A stretch of DNA of 64,000 nucleotides, taken from assembly GCA_937907395.1 (NCBI GenBank), contig CALCII010000002.1:62001-126000 (forward strand), in the 5' to 3' direction. This DNA is from an uncultured Chitinophagaceae bacterium (lineage in GTDB: Bacteria > Bacteroidota > Bacteroidia > Chitinophagales > Chitinophagaceae). Below are positions 27,084 through 36,064 of the stretch, piece after piece. Position 1 is the first letter of the stretch, and the number at the start of each line of letters is the position of its first letter. Below the pieces are notes generated by a model, which saw only the letters and a program-made list of their open reading frames with translations, was not told the origin of the DNA and did no database searches. Both the position numbers and the translations under genes were made by a program.

Positions 27084-27150
27084 TTCCAGGCTACATCAAC
27101 TGTATCTATGCAACGATCGTCACAACTCAGAAACATACTTCTTCCATCTT

Positions 27151-27170
27151 GGTTTGTGAAGACACAAAAC
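27151..27170. repeat. REP family 1 unit, degenerate
   Basis: GGTTTGTG-AAGA-CACAAAAC, oriented like the unit at 20207. It lies inside the possible 5' extension of the methyltransferase frame and supports the later start of that gene. Confidence 0.65.
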
Positions 27171-27278
27171 ATACCGTGTGAAGTCTTTTTTAATAAAAAG
27201 GGCGGAAGAATAAACGTAATCACGGGTTTTTCAGAGATGAATTCTTCCTTCAGATTATATTTATATAAACGCAATTGT

Positions 27279-27914
27279 ATGGACAATGCTCAACAGGCTG
27301 TTTCGGTCTTCAACAAATGGGCGAAAGAGTACCAGGAAAAATTTATGGATGTAGGCTTGTATGCCGGGCCTTTGGACTTCTTTTGCGCTGCAGTATCCAC
27401 AGGTGAGCCACAAATACTGGAGCTGGCCTGCGGACCGGGCAATGTATCTAAGTACGTGCTGGACAAACGTCCCGATTTTCGGCTATACGGAACCGATTTA
27501 TCTGAAAACATGATTGAACTGGCCCGGCAAAACAATCCTGCTGCTGAATTTGCCGTAATGGATTCAAGGGCTGCAAAAGAGCTCAACAAAACATTTGACG
27601 GTATTCTCATCTCCTTTCTGCTTCCTTATCTCAACTACCAGGAAACAGATGAACTGCTGGGCGATTGCTCCTCTGTGTTACAAAAAGACGGGCTCATTTA
27701 TGTTTCCACCATAGAAGGGACTTATGAAAGTTCGGGCCTGCAACGAAACAGCAAAGGAGACCTTGTGTTTATGCATTATTATACAGAAGAAGACTTACAG
27801 TATTTTTTTGACAAGCACCATCTTACCGTGCTGAAAAAAGATAAAATAAATTCTGTAATGGGAAATGGTACTGAAGTGGTTGACCTTGTATTTGTAGGAA
27901 AGAAATTGGCATAA
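27279..27914 (+). CDS. Class I SAM-dependent methyltransferase
   Basis: A 211-residue Rossmann-fold methyltransferase. Motif I is ILELACGPGNVSKYVL; the acidic residue of motif II is in LYGTDLSENMIELA; motif III lies in DGILISFLLPYL. I start at the ATG at 27279 (MDNAQQAVSVFNKWAKEY), since the 57 extra codons upstream translate a REP unit. Substrate unknown. Its stop overlaps the T-tract of the convergent terminator. Confidence 0.85.
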   Translation: MDNAQQAVSVFNKWAKEYQEKFMDVGLYAGPLDFFCAAVSTGEPQILELACGPGNVSKYVLDKRPDFRLYGTDLSENMIELARQNNPAAEFAVMDSRAAKELNKTFDGILISFLLPYLNYQETDELLGDCSSVLQKDGLIYVSTIEGTYESSGLQRNSKGDLVFMHYYTEEDLQYFFDKHHLTVLKKDKINSVMGNGTEVVDLVFVGKKLA

Positions 27915-27939
27915 AAAAACCGCAACAGTTGTTGCGGTT
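27913..27939 (-). terminator. Terminator for the minus-strand exported protein gene
   Basis: AACCGCAAC (27918-27926) and GTTGCGGTT (27931-27939) form a 9-bp stem with an AGTT loop. On the minus strand the stem is followed by seven T. It sits between convergent genes. Confidence 0.82.
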
Positions 27940-27959
27940 CGGGTAATAAAAGCACAGGT

Positions 27960-28679
27960 TTATTTTGAGCTGAGATCAGTACGTAAGTACAAGAGTTCAC
28001 TCCATCTGCGTTCCACATACTTCGCATAATCGGCCAGGTAATAATCCCAGGAGCCGGCGCCGTTTGCTTCATTGTAACGTTCATCCATAGGTTTGCGGAA
28101 ACCCGTAGCCAATTCTTTTAATCCACCTTTCAAGCGGGTAACCGTAACAATTTGCGGTTCACCGGATACGGCCGACTCATACACGGCCACACTTTCATTG
28201 CCCAGTGTCCATGCTTTTTTCATTTTCATTACCATGTCTCTCACATTACCCAGGTAGCCGGGCTTGGGATACATATGATTAATAATGATTTTATCTGCAT
28301 AATCAGTAATGCCAACGGTGCTCATGTTTTCACGAAAAACAGAAAACGTAACCGAACCCCGGTCTGTCGTGTACACTGCTATATTTTTATTCCAGTCGTT
28401 GGTATGTTCTGTACCAAGATCACCACGGCCATCAAATGTTTCCCATGCCAAAGGGCCTTCGGTAATATGATAGCCTCCGGCATCGGGGCCTGTTTGTATT
28501 TCAAACACCCGCCATTTCCAATCGCCGGTATGGTATTTCTGAGCATGTGCAGCAAGCCCCTTTTCAAATTCAGCCACTTTATCCGGCTTTGGAAATACCC
28601 GGTTGGCTTGTACTACATTTTTGTTTTGCGCCATTACCAATACAGGTAATAGCAGCACGAGGAGAAACATTTTCTTCAT
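27960..28679 (-). CDS. Exported hypothetical protein
   Basis: A 239-residue protein with a signal peptide (MKKMFLLVLLLPVLVMAQ). The pattern of two related halves, ANRVFPKPDKVAEFEKGL and INHMYPKPGYLGNVRDMV, suggests a duplicated ferredoxin-like (dimeric alpha/beta barrel) unit. No enzyme motif recognised. Monocistronic, with its own terminator. Confidence 0.72.
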   Translation of the reverse strand: MKKMFLLVLLLPVLVMAQNKNVVQANRVFPKPDKVAEFEKGLAAHAQKYHTGDWKWRVFEIQTGPDAGGYHITEGPLAWETFDGRGDLGTEHTNDWNKNIAVYTTDRGSVTFSVFRENMSTVGITDYADKIIINHMYPKPGYLGNVRDMVMKMKKAWTLGNESVAVYESAVSGEPQIVTVTRLKGGLKELATGFRKPMDERYNEANGAGSWDYYLADYAKYVERRWSELLYLRTDLSSK

Positions 28680-28917
28680 GTTGATTTTGGTTTGATAATT
28701 AAGAAAAAAAGGACGGAAAAAAAGGAAATGTGACCGAAGAAGAAATAAGATAAAAACAATAAACTGTAAATCAAAGCCCGGCTGCTGATTTATTTTGGCA
28801 AACCTGACATACCCTGTGAAACAGTTTTGTTTAAGTTTCTATGTATTGATTTAAAAAATCCAAATACACAAATTGAAAATGAGAAATCCATTTATTATTT
28901 TGTTGTAAACACCTTTT

Positions 28918-29307
28918 ATGCCTGTAAGCCTTTTTCCATCGAGCTTCTATGAACACCTGAAACAAAACACCCTCACCGGAATTAAAGGAGGAACCAGTAG
29001 AAGTGGTTTTCTCAGCATCTGGATGGTGGAAGTGGAAAAACGTGTATTTGCCCGGAGCTGGGGCAAAAGTGAACGCAGCTGGTTCACTGCTTTGCAACAG
29101 GAGGGATTGGGAGAAATTCAATATGGATACCAGGTGCTGCCCATTATAGGAAAAGTTTGTACCGATCCCGAAATGAATAAAAAAATAAATGCTGCTTACC
29201 TGAAACGTTATTCCTCGCCGGAAAACATTGTGTATGCAAAAGCTATTACTCAGCCGGAGTACGTGAATTATACCATGGAATTGATTTTCACAGGAATACT
29301 GTCCTGA
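28918..29307 (+). CDS. DUF2255 protein
   Basis: A 129-residue protein matching DUF2255, with the GIKGGTSRSGFLSIWMVEVEKRVFARSWG core. Function unknown; members are small cytoplasmic proteins. Upstream, 28680-28917 holds no gene. Confidence 0.75.
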   Translation: MPVSLFPSSFYEHLKQNTLTGIKGGTSRSGFLSIWMVEVEKRVFARSWGKSERSWFTALQQEGLGEIQYGYQVLPIIGKVCTDPEMNKKINAAYLKRYSSPENIVYAKAITQPEYVNYTMELIFTGILS

Positions 29308-29468
29308 TACTTTATTCATTACTATCATCACACAACCCGGTGTGCCGGGCAAATACAGTCCACTGAAATTAGTACCATCGGTTACATTTTTCTTCCGGCG
29401 GGCTCATTTGTTAATACGTTGTTTTACTATATGAATTCTCAAACCTGCACATTACTTTTATTGTGCTC

Positions 29469-30005
29469 ATGATTATCATTGCCAAAAACGGAAAACCAGT
29501 TTACCTGCGAAGGCTCAACTATAGTGACCTCAGCAATCTGCAGAATTATTTACAAGGACTAAGTACAGAAACCCGGAACCGGTTTGGTCCGCATGGCTAC
29601 GATCCCGACTCTTTCAATTCTTTTTATACCAACCATCTCAACATCGGCTACATTGCACACGAACCCGGCAGCAATGAAATCATTGGCTACTCCATAATAC
29701 GGATGGGTTTTCTGGAGCATGATGCAGCCCGTTTACAATCCTACGGACTCACACTCAGTCATGAAACAGATTGCACCTATGCACCTTCTGTTACCGATCG
29801 CTGGCAAAGCCTTGGTATTGGTAACGGGTTGTTTCAATACATCCTGAGCGAATTGCATCTCACGCCTGTAAAACGCATCATTCTCTGGGGCGGCGTACAA
29901 ACATCCAATGAAACAGCCATCAGCTTCTATCGCAAAAAAGGCTTTCGTATCCTTGGCACATTCGATTACAATGGCGGGAACTATGATATGGTGATGGACC
30001 TCTGA
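29469..30005 (+). CDS. GNAT acetyltransferase
   Basis: A 178-residue acetyltransferase with the acetyl-CoA loop RWQSLGIGNGLFQYI and the terminal ETAISFYRKKGFRILGTF motif. The ATG at 29469 is preferred over a GTG two codons earlier. Acceptor unknown. Confidence 0.8.
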   Translation: MIIIAKNGKPVYLRRLNYSDLSNLQNYLQGLSTETRNRFGPHGYDPDSFNSFYTNHLNIGYIAHEPGSNEIIGYSIIRMGFLEHDAARLQSYGLTLSHETDCTYAPSVTDRWQSLGIGNGLFQYILSELHLTPVKRIILWGGVQTSNETAISFYRKKGFRILGTFDYNGGNYDMVMDL

Positions 30006-30037
30006 CCCCCCTTTTAAAAATAAATTGTAAAAAAAAC

Positions 30038-30072
30038 TTGCGAAACCAAATAGTTGCACATATATTTGCAAC
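30038..30072 (+). promoter_or_regulatory. Promoter with overlapping operator of the arsR-type operon
   Basis: TTG (30038-30040), 20 bases, then TATATTTG (30061-30068) match the Bacteroidota -33/-7 promoter closely. The -7 box lies within inverted repeats: GTTGCA (30053-30058) with TGCAAC (30067-30072), and CAAATA (30047-30052) with TATTTG (30063-30068). An ArsR-type repressor bound there would block the promoter, so autoregulation is likely. Confidence 0.65.
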
Positions 30073-30099
30073 CGAACGGTTTCACAAAATAAAAGTATT

Positions 30100-30420
30100 A
30101 TGAGACGAGATGTATTTCAGGCCATTGCCGATCCCACCCGCCGGGCTATCATAACCCTGATTGCACTGCAGGCTATGACGCCCAATGCGATTGCAGAAAA
30201 TTTTAATACCTCACGGCAGGCCGTATCCAAACACCTGCGCATCTTAACCGAGTGCGAACTCGTTTCACAAAAGCAGGATGGAAGAGAAATTTATTACCAG
30301 CTTAACATTCAAAAAATGAAAGAAATCGATAAATGGCTGAGCCAGTTCCGCAAAATATGGGAAACAAGGTTCAATCAGCTGGATCATGTTTTATCAACTA
30401 TTAAAAACAAGAAAAAATGA
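30100..30420 (+). CDS. ArsR/SmtB-type winged-helix regulator
   Basis: A 106-residue DNA-binding protein beginning [20 protein letters not shown], with the recognition helix in [18 protein letters not shown]. It lacks the Cys clusters of metal-sensing ArsR proteins and belongs to the group commonly paired with SRPBCC (AHSA1) genes. It overlaps that gene by 4 bases (ATGA) and probably controls its own operon through the inverted repeat at the promoter. Confidence 0.9.
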   Translation: MRRDVFQAIADPTRRAIITLIALQAMTPNAIAENFNTSRQAVSKHLRILTECELVSQKQDGREIYYQLNIQKMKEIDKWLSQFRKIWETRFNQLDHVLSTIKNKKK

Positions 30421-31382
30421 CACCGCATCTGCACTTTGATTTTACTGTTAACAAAGACAACAACACCATACACGTAGAACGGGAATTTGCCGCCGGTCTT
30501 CCGTTGGTATGGGATGCATGGACCACACCTGAACTACTGGATCAGTGGTGGGCACCAAAGCCCTATCGTGTGGAAACAAAAACCATGGATTTCCGTACAG
30601 GCGGACATTGGTTCTATGCCATGATTTCTCCTGAGAATGTGGCGCATTGGTGCCGGGCCGATTACAGCCTGGTGGAACAACATAAAGCATTTTCAGGTTT
30701 GGATGCTTTTTGTGACGAAGAAGGAAACATCAATGAAGATTTTCCACGTTCCAACTGGAATGTATCATTCGCCGAAACAGGTGAACACACAAGCGTAAAC
30801 ATCACCATTGGTTATCAATCATTGGCAGATCTTGAAAAAATAATTGAACTCGGATTTAAAGAAGGCTTCACCATGGCATTGGGCAACCTTGATCAATACA
30901 TTGAATCACAGTTCCTGTTGCGCAAACAAATGAAACCCGATAATAAAGCAAGAGTGTGTACCTATCTCAATTTTCCGGGCAATACAGAAGAAGCTTTTTT
31001 ATTTTATCAATCGGTATTCAAAACAGAATTTGTTGCAAACGGTATTCAGCGGTTTGGTGATTTACCGGCCGATGCCAATCAGCCACCTATGGCAGATGCA
31101 GTAAAGAACATGGTGTTGCATGTGGAACTTCCCATTACCGCCAATCACATTCTGATGGGTACCGATGCGCCAAAAGAAATGGGCTTCACGGTTACACAAG
31201 GCAATAACATGCACATCAGCCTGGAACCCGATACAAGAGCTGAAGCAAAGCGATTGTTTGAAGGGTTGTCTGCCGGCGGAAACATTTCCATGCCGCTGCA
31301 GGATATGTTCTGGGGAGCTTACTTTGGATCGTTTACAGATCGCTACGGCATTAACTGGATGATCAATTGCCAGGCGAAGTAG
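30417..31382 (+). CDS. SRPBCC (AHSA1) - VOC/PhnB fusion protein
   Basis: A 321-residue fusion. Residues 1-165 are an AHSA1-type START-fold domain ([31 protein letters not shown]). Residues 175-321 form a PhnB-type VOC domain ([21 protein letters not shown] ... [11 protein letters not shown]). Both families bind small hydrophobic ligands and usually occur as separate genes in such ArsR operons. Function unknown; ligand sensing or detoxification is inference. A terminator follows. Confidence 0.88.
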   Translation: MTPHLHFDFTVNKDNNTIHVEREFAAGLPLVWDAWTTPELLDQWWAPKPYRVETKTMDFRTGGHWFYAMISPENVAHWCRADYSLVEQHKAFSGLDAFCDEEGNINEDFPRSNWNVSFAETGEHTSVNITIGYQSLADLEKIIELGFKEGFTMALGNLDQYIESQFLLRKQMKPDNKARVCTYLNFPGNTEEAFLFYQSVFKTEFVANGIQRFGDLPADANQPPMADAVKNMVLHVELPITANHILMGTDAPKEMGFTVTQGNNMHISLEPDTRAEAKRLFEGLSAGGNISMPLQDMFWGAYFGSFTDRYGINWMINCQAK

Positions 31383-31400
31383 CACAGATCAACTTGTTTT

Positions 31401-31431
31401 AAAAGCTCCGTTTCAAAAGCGGGGCTTTTTT
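31401..31431 (+). terminator. Terminator of the ArsR-SRPBCC operon
   Basis: AAAAGCTCCG (31401-31410) pairs with CGGGGCTTTT (31420-31429), 10 bp with one G-T pair and a 9-base loop, followed by T residues. Confidence 0.82.
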
Positions 31432-31477
31432 ATTGTAAACTTTTTATCAGTTAAGTTTGTCGTCATTAAGCAACACA

Positions 31478-32050
31478 ATGGAACGGGTTTATATCACCGA
31501 CAAAACATTTGAACACATTCAGTACGCCAAAGAACCTTTTGTAAAAGGCGATTATGATGGCTGCCATTTTAGATCCTGTGATTTATCCAACAGTGATTTA
31601 TCGCACTGCACGTTTATTGATTGTACGTTCACCGATTGCAACCTGAGCCTAGCTAAAATTGTACAAACATCGTTTCGTGATATTGTGTTTACCAATTGTA
31701 AACTAACCGGACTGCATTTTGATTATTGTAATACAGGGTTATTCTCAGCTGCATTTGAAAACTGCAATCTCACACTCTCCTGTTTCTTTCAAATGAAACT
31801 GAAGAAAATCAACTTCACCGGCAGCACTTTACATGAAACAGATTTTACAGAAGCTGATCTGAGCGAAGCCAACCTGGGCAACTGTGATTTATTCAAAGCT
31901 GTATTTGACCATACCATTCTGGAGAAAACAGATTTCCGTAATGCAGTAAACTTCAGCATTGATCCTGCAACGAACAAAATCAAAAAAGCGAAGTTCAATA
32001 AAGAAAATCTTTCAGGTCTGTTGGGTAACTATGATCTGGATATAAGTTAA
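31478..32050 (+). CDS. Pentapeptide-repeat protein, Qnr/McbG-like
   Basis: A 190-residue right-handed beta-helix protein made of A(D/N)LXX-type pentapeptides, for example CDLSNSDLSHCTFIDCTF and TEADLSEANLGNCDL. The ending FSIDPATNKIKKAKFNKENL...YDLDI resembles Qnr and McbG proteins, which mimic DNA and shield gyrase. Gyrase protection here is inference. ATG at 31478 preferred to an upstream TTG. Confidence 0.85.
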   Translation: MERVYITDKTFEHIQYAKEPFVKGDYDGCHFRSCDLSNSDLSHCTFIDCTFTDCNLSLAKIVQTSFRDIVFTNCKLTGLHFDYCNTGLFSAAFENCNLTLSCFFQMKLKKINFTGSTLHETDFTEADLSEANLGNCDLFKAVFDHTILEKTDFRNAVNFSIDPATNKIKKAKFNKENLSGLLGNYDLDIS

Positions 32051-32090
32051 TCCCCCGGTGGGTCACCCCAAAGGGTGGCTCACCGGGGGA
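32051..32090. terminator. Bidirectional hairpin between convergent genes, also a dispersed repeat
   Basis: TCCCCCGGTG (32051-32060) pairs perfectly with CACCGGGGGA (32081-32090), and the stem continues inward with few mismatches. The core GGTGGGTCACCC...GGGTGGCTCACC recurs in reverse orientation at 35387-35416. Confidence 0.75.
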
Positions 32091-32093
32091 AAG

Positions 32094-32984
32094 TTATCCC
32101 ACTTCCAGTTTGTATCCTTTACCATGTATATTCACCAGCTTCACAGCAGGATCTTTTTCAAACTTTTTGCGCAGCTTCGAAATAAACACATCGAGACTTC
32201 TGCCCACAATCACACCTTCATCTTCCCACACTTCTTTCTGCAACCGGTTACGGTCAATCACTTTATTCACATTCGCAGAAAAGATGGTGAGCAGCTTTGC
32301 TTCTTTACTGGTAAGAATAATCTGTTCCTCATCCAGTAATAACAATTGTTGCCTGGTATCGAACCGGTATTTTCCAATAGGAACAAGATTGGATACATCT
32401 GTAACATCCGGCGACCAACTTTCCTGCACCGTTGCTTCTGTTGCAACAGGTTTCTTCAGCAACAGAAGCGCCAACCCGGCAGTGAGCAATACAATTGCCG
32501 AGAGCAATACCCAGGAAGGAATGAAAGAAGATTCTTCTTTAAAACGAATACTGATGGAATATTTTTTTGCCGGTTGCTCCCTTCCGCTGCAGGGAACCAG
32601 ACTTTCCTGCCGCTGATGAGAAATCGCATAGCCAAAAATCACCTGTGATTGAACAGGCTCAATCACATTCACAATGTAATCGGATGGTAACTGGTTTTTA
32701 TCAATCACCCTGTCGATAATCCGTACCAGCGAATCGGGTGTGAATGCAAAAACAGACTCAAAGGGAATCAGGAATTCTGTTTCCGATAACTGTCTTACCG
32801 GCAGCACACGGGAAGTACTGTCGCCGGTATATAATAATAGCTGGTGGGCCACATCCCGCATCACAACGATTTCACGGGCCGCCTCAAATTCGGTTTTGCC
32901 CGTTTTTCGGGTGGCAAAAGCAACCAGCAACAAAAGCAGGCAGGCAGAAAAAAGGAGCAGTAATACCTTCCGGTTCATACTCAA
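32094..32984 (-). CDS. Membrane-bound winged-helix (OmpR-type) regulator
   Basis: A 296-residue protein with an unusual order: N-terminal membrane segment (6-24), a periplasmic domain of about 130 residues, a second membrane segment (about 155-175), and a C-terminal OmpR/PhoB winged helix (about 203-296, LTSKEAKLLTIFSANVNKVIDRNRL ... DVFISKLRKKFEKD). There is no receiver domain. It resembles ToxR/CadC one-component regulators but with the DNA-binding part at the C-terminus. It is divergent from the propeller lipoprotein gene 136 bases away, a plausible target or sensor partner. Confidence 0.85.
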   Translation of the reverse strand: MSMNRKVLLLLFSACLLLLLVAFATRKTGKTEFEAAREIVVMRDVAHQLLLYTGDSTSRVLPVRQLSETEFLIPFESVFAFTPDSLVRIIDRVIDKNQLPSDYIVNVIEPVQSQVIFGYAISHQRQESLVPCSGREQPAKKYSISIRFKEESSFIPSWVLLSAIVLLTAGLALLLLKKPVATEATVQESWSPDVTDVSNLVPIGKYRFDTRQQLLLLDEEQIILTSKEAKLLTIFSANVNKVIDRNRLQKEVWEDEGVIVGRSLDVFISKLRKKFEKDPAVKLVNIHGKGYKLEVG

Positions 32985-33120
32985 AAATAGAATAATTACC
33001 AGCCCGATAACCGTATTTACATTTGTTTTACACTCCTTTACAATCTATTTACAGCTGTTTTACCATAAACCTCTGCGCATGATCGTACTTTGTTCACTCA
33101 AAGCATAAAATCTATTCACC

Positions 33121-34215
33121 ATGCACAAATTTGCTTTCATTGCCTTTTTACTGATCCTGAGTTCCTGCAAAGCACAAAACTCAAGTTCCATTCCTTATAC
33201 ATCCGACGAAGCCCAGCAGATCCCTGCGGCCCAGCCAACAAAAAGGAGTATCTGGTCGGATGATATTCTCTTTACCAAAATCAGGTTTAATACTACCGGA
33301 CCCGATACATCGGCACAGGTAAGCCGTTATATCCGTCGCATTTTTGAAGATAAAAAAGGCATCCTGTGGATGGGCACCAATGATGATGGGGTATGCCGTT
33401 ACAATGGCAGAGGTGGTTATCAATATTTCACCACCAAACAAGGGCTTGCTGGTGATGCAGTACGTGGCATCCTGCAGGATAAGGAAGGAAATCTGTGGTT
33501 TGCCACCAATGGCGGACTGAGCCGATATGATGGAAAAACCTTCACCAACTTTACCATGAAAGATGGTTTGCTGAGCGAAGATGTGTGGAGCATATTACAG
33601 GACAGCAAGGGCATTATCTGGTTGGGTACAATGGGCGGCGTTTTTCGTTTTGATGGCAACCGGTTTACAAAATTCGAAATCCCTGTTGCAAAAGGAAACT
33701 ACCGGTCACGCTTCAACGCCGGATTGGTTTGGTCGATGCTGGAAGATAACAAAGGCAATATCTGGTTTGCTACCGATGGTGCCGGCGTACGAAAATTCAA
33801 CGGACAAGATTTTACAACCTATACAACAAATGATGGGCTGGTGAATGATAACGTGTTATCGTTATTACAGGACCACACTGGTGCTATTTGGTTTGGAACA
33901 TGGGGTGGCGGTGTGAGTAAGTTTGATGGCAACTCCTTTACCAGCTATACAACCAAAGACGGATTAAGCAGTGATAATGTGTGGACTTTATACGAAGACA
34001 AAAACAATCAGCTGTGGATGGGAACACTTGGTGGAGGTGCCACAAAATATGATGGTACAAAATTCACTCACTATATCGAAAACAAGGGCCGTACCAAAAA
34101 TCATGTGCAAAGTATTTATCAGGACAGCAGAGGGAAAATATGGTTTGGTTTCTCCGGCGGATTGTATTTACTGGATCAGAATCAGCTACAGAATATTTTG
34201 AAAGAAGGATGTTGA
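33121..34215 (+). CDS. Two-component-regulator-type propeller lipoprotein
   Basis: A 364-residue protein consisting of a lipoprotein signal (LILSSCKAQNSS, Cys at 16) and about seven propeller repeats with the Reg_prop pattern (GILWMGTNDDGVCRYNG, GNLWFATNGGLSRYDG, GAIWFGTWGGGVSKFDG). Unlike hybrid sensors it lacks membrane, kinase and DNA-binding parts, so it is a free-standing sensor or binding module at the cell envelope. It is divergent from the membrane-bound winged-helix regulator. Confidence 0.87.
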   Translation: MHKFAFIAFLLILSSCKAQNSSSIPYTSDEAQQIPAAQPTKRSIWSDDILFTKIRFNTTGPDTSAQVSRYIRRIFEDKKGILWMGTNDDGVCRYNGRGGYQYFTTKQGLAGDAVRGILQDKEGNLWFATNGGLSRYDGKTFTNFTMKDGLLSEDVWSILQDSKGIIWLGTMGGVFRFDGNRFTKFEIPVAKGNYRSRFNAGLVWSMLEDNKGNIWFATDGAGVRKFNGQDFTTYTTNDGLVNDNVLSLLQDHTGAIWFGTWGGGVSKFDGNSFTSYTTKDGLSSDNVWTLYEDKNNQLWMGTLGGGATKYDGTKFTHYIENKGRTKNHVQSIYQDSRGKIWFGFSGGLYLLDQNQLQNILKEGC

Positions 34216-34524
34216 TGATTAAAAAACTGATTTAAATCTTTGTCCACTTCGACGGGCTCAGTGTGACAAAGCTCTTCGTTTCCTATTCCCTTGTCTGTTT
34301 CGACGGGCTCAACATGACAAGGGCTTTGCGTTGCATTAAAAAATTCATTCATCAATTAAAAACGTATTGTCAGCCTGAGTTTACTGTCAGCCTGAGCCTG
34401 TCGAAGGCGGAATCGAAGGATCGAAGGCAGGATCGAAAAGAATCCCTTACTGGAAAATCAATTCTTAATATTCTATCTTTATTCATCTCAAAAGATGCGT
34501 CTATTATCAATTGATTATTCAAGT
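34216..34524. other. 309-bp intergenic region with inverted CTGAGC/GTCGAAGG repeats
   Basis: Two units in one orientation (TTCGACGGGCTCA, 34248 and 34299) and two in the other (TGTCAGCCTGAG, 34368 and 34385-34407) could fold on each other. The same repeat family is at 14174-14234. A short motif ATCGAAGG is reiterated at 34411-34436. No gene seen. Confidence 0.75.
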
Positions 34525-35379
34525 ATGAAACGAGTATTGCTGTTTTACCTGTTTACATTTTTGCTTAGCGTTTCCCATTCACAAACCCCAACCACTTCCG
34601 GTAAATCATTTTCCATTGGTGTGGTTGAAGAAATTCAATCAGCAGAACTGAAAGAAAAACGCATACTCAACATTTACCTGCCCGAAGGTTATAATCCTGC
34701 CGATACCACCCGTTATTCAATTGTGTACTTGCTGGATGGTTCTGCCGATGAAGATTTTATTCATGTGGCCGGGCTGTACCAGTTCAATGGTTTTTCATGG
34801 ATCAACCGCACACCCAACACCATTGTAGTGGGCATTGCCAATGTGGATCGTAAACGTGATTTTACTTATCCCACTACTATTGCCGAAGACAAACAGCGGT
34901 TTCCCACAACCGGGGGATCGGCTAACTTTATCTCCTTTCTTGAAAAAGAACTGCAGCCCTTTATTGAAAAGAAATTCAGAACCAACGGATCAAAGACGCT
35001 CATTGGACAATCGCTGGGCGGTTTGCTCGCTGCTGAGGTTTTGCTGAAAAAGCCAACCTTATTTACGAATTATATCATCATCAGTCCAAGCCTTTGGTGG
35101 GACGATGGTTCATTGCTGAAACAGGAATCCGCCTTATTAAAAAAAGAATTTACACAACCAACAGGTATTTATATTGGTGTGGGAAAAGAAGGCCTGGCTC
35201 CCTGTAAAATACCGCATGTGATGGAAGTGGATGCCAATCTGTTGGCAGAAAAAATCCGTTCCGCCAAAAGCAAACAGGTAACTGTTTATTTTGATTACCT
35301 GCCGCTTGAAGACCATGCCACCATCACACACCAGGCGGTGTTTAATGCTATACGATTCCTGAACCCGGTTGTAAGATAA
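34525..35379 (+). CDS. Exported alpha/beta-hydrolase esterase
   Basis: A 284-residue esterase of the IroE/Fes-like (DUF3327/esterase D) group with signal peptide (MKRVLLFYLFTFLLSVSHSQ). The nucleophile elbow is LIGQSLGGLL; the catalytic His is probably in PLEDHATITH. Related enzymes cleave trilactone siderophores or serve as general periplasmic esterases. The ATG at 34525 is chosen because it begins the signal peptide. Confidence 0.85.
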   Translation: MKRVLLFYLFTFLLSVSHSQTPTTSGKSFSIGVVEEIQSAELKEKRILNIYLPEGYNPADTTRYSIVYLLDGSADEDFIHVAGLYQFNGFSWINRTPNTIVVGIANVDRKRDFTYPTTIAEDKQRFPTTGGSANFISFLEKELQPFIEKKFRTNGSKTLIGQSLGGLLAAEVLLKKPTLFTNYIIISPSLWWDDGSLLKQESALLKKEFTQPTGIYIGVGKEGLAPCKIPHVMEVDANLLAEKIRSAKSKQVTVYFDYLPLEDHATITHQAVFNAIRFLNPVVR

Positions 35380-35386
35380 AATAATA

Positions 35387-35416
35387 CGGTGAGCCACCCT
35401 TGGGGGCGACCCACCG
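35387..35416. repeat. Dispersed hairpin repeat, inverted copy
   Basis: CGGTGAGCCACCC and GGCGACCCACCG form an imperfect stem. It is the reverse complement of most of the hairpin at 32051-32090 and lies directly before the GNAT start. Confidence 0.7.
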
Positions 35417-35429
35417 AAAAAACCAAATT

Positions 35430-35930
35430 ATGCAAACCACCTTCACCACACCCCGTCTTTCTTTATCACTGGTTACAGAAGAAGACCATGCTTTTGTAAA
35501 AGCATTACTTAACACCAAAGGTTGGATTGAATTCATTGGTGATCGTCATATTCACAGCGAAGAAGATGCCCGGAACTATATCCGCAAACTCCAATCCACA
35601 CCCGATCTTTCGTACTGGGTGGTTCGACAAATCACAAATCAAACACCCGTTGGCATCATCTCCTTTTTGAAACGTACCTATTTAGAGCATTTTGATATTG
35701 GCTTTGCCTTTTTGCCGGAATATGGCGGAAAAGGTTATGCTTACGAAGCAGCCATCCATGTATTAACATCCATTCTGAATAGCAAGGAACACAAAACGGT
35801 TCTTGCCACCACCTACCCGCACAATAGAAAATCCATTGCGCTGCTGGAAAAGCTGGGCATGCAGTTAAAGGGTGAAATGGAAAGAGATGGAAACCGTTTG
35901 CTGGTATATGAAAAAGGGATTCTTGGGTAA
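35430..35930 (+). CDS. GNAT acetyltransferase, RimJ/RimL-like
   Basis: A 166-residue acetyltransferase starting MQTTFTTPRLSLSLVTEEDH, typical of RimJ/RimL or ribosomal-protein N-acetyltransferase-like enzymes. FLPEYGGKGYAYEAA is the acetyl-CoA loop and NRKSIALLEKLGMQLKGEM the C-terminal signature. Confidence 0.85.
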   Translation: MQTTFTTPRLSLSLVTEEDHAFVKALLNTKGWIEFIGDRHIHSEEDARNYIRKLQSTPDLSYWVVRQITNQTPVGIISFLKRTYLEHFDIGFAFLPEYGGKGYAYEAAIHVLTSILNSKEHKTVLATTYPHNRKSIALLEKLGMQLKGEMERDGNRLLVYEKGILG

Positions 35931-36064
35931 CCAACGGCTCTATATTTTTTCTTCCTGCACTTATACAAAAATGCTTAGTGACGAGAATCATTACCTGCTC
36001 TGAGAGATACTCTTGTTGTTTATTTCATACTGGAATACTTTACAAACCAATCTGAAATTGCAAC

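Noticed and set aside
28831..29352. 173-codon open frame opposite the DUF2255 gene
   Set aside because: The plus-strand gene has a recognised family core; the antisense frame shows none.
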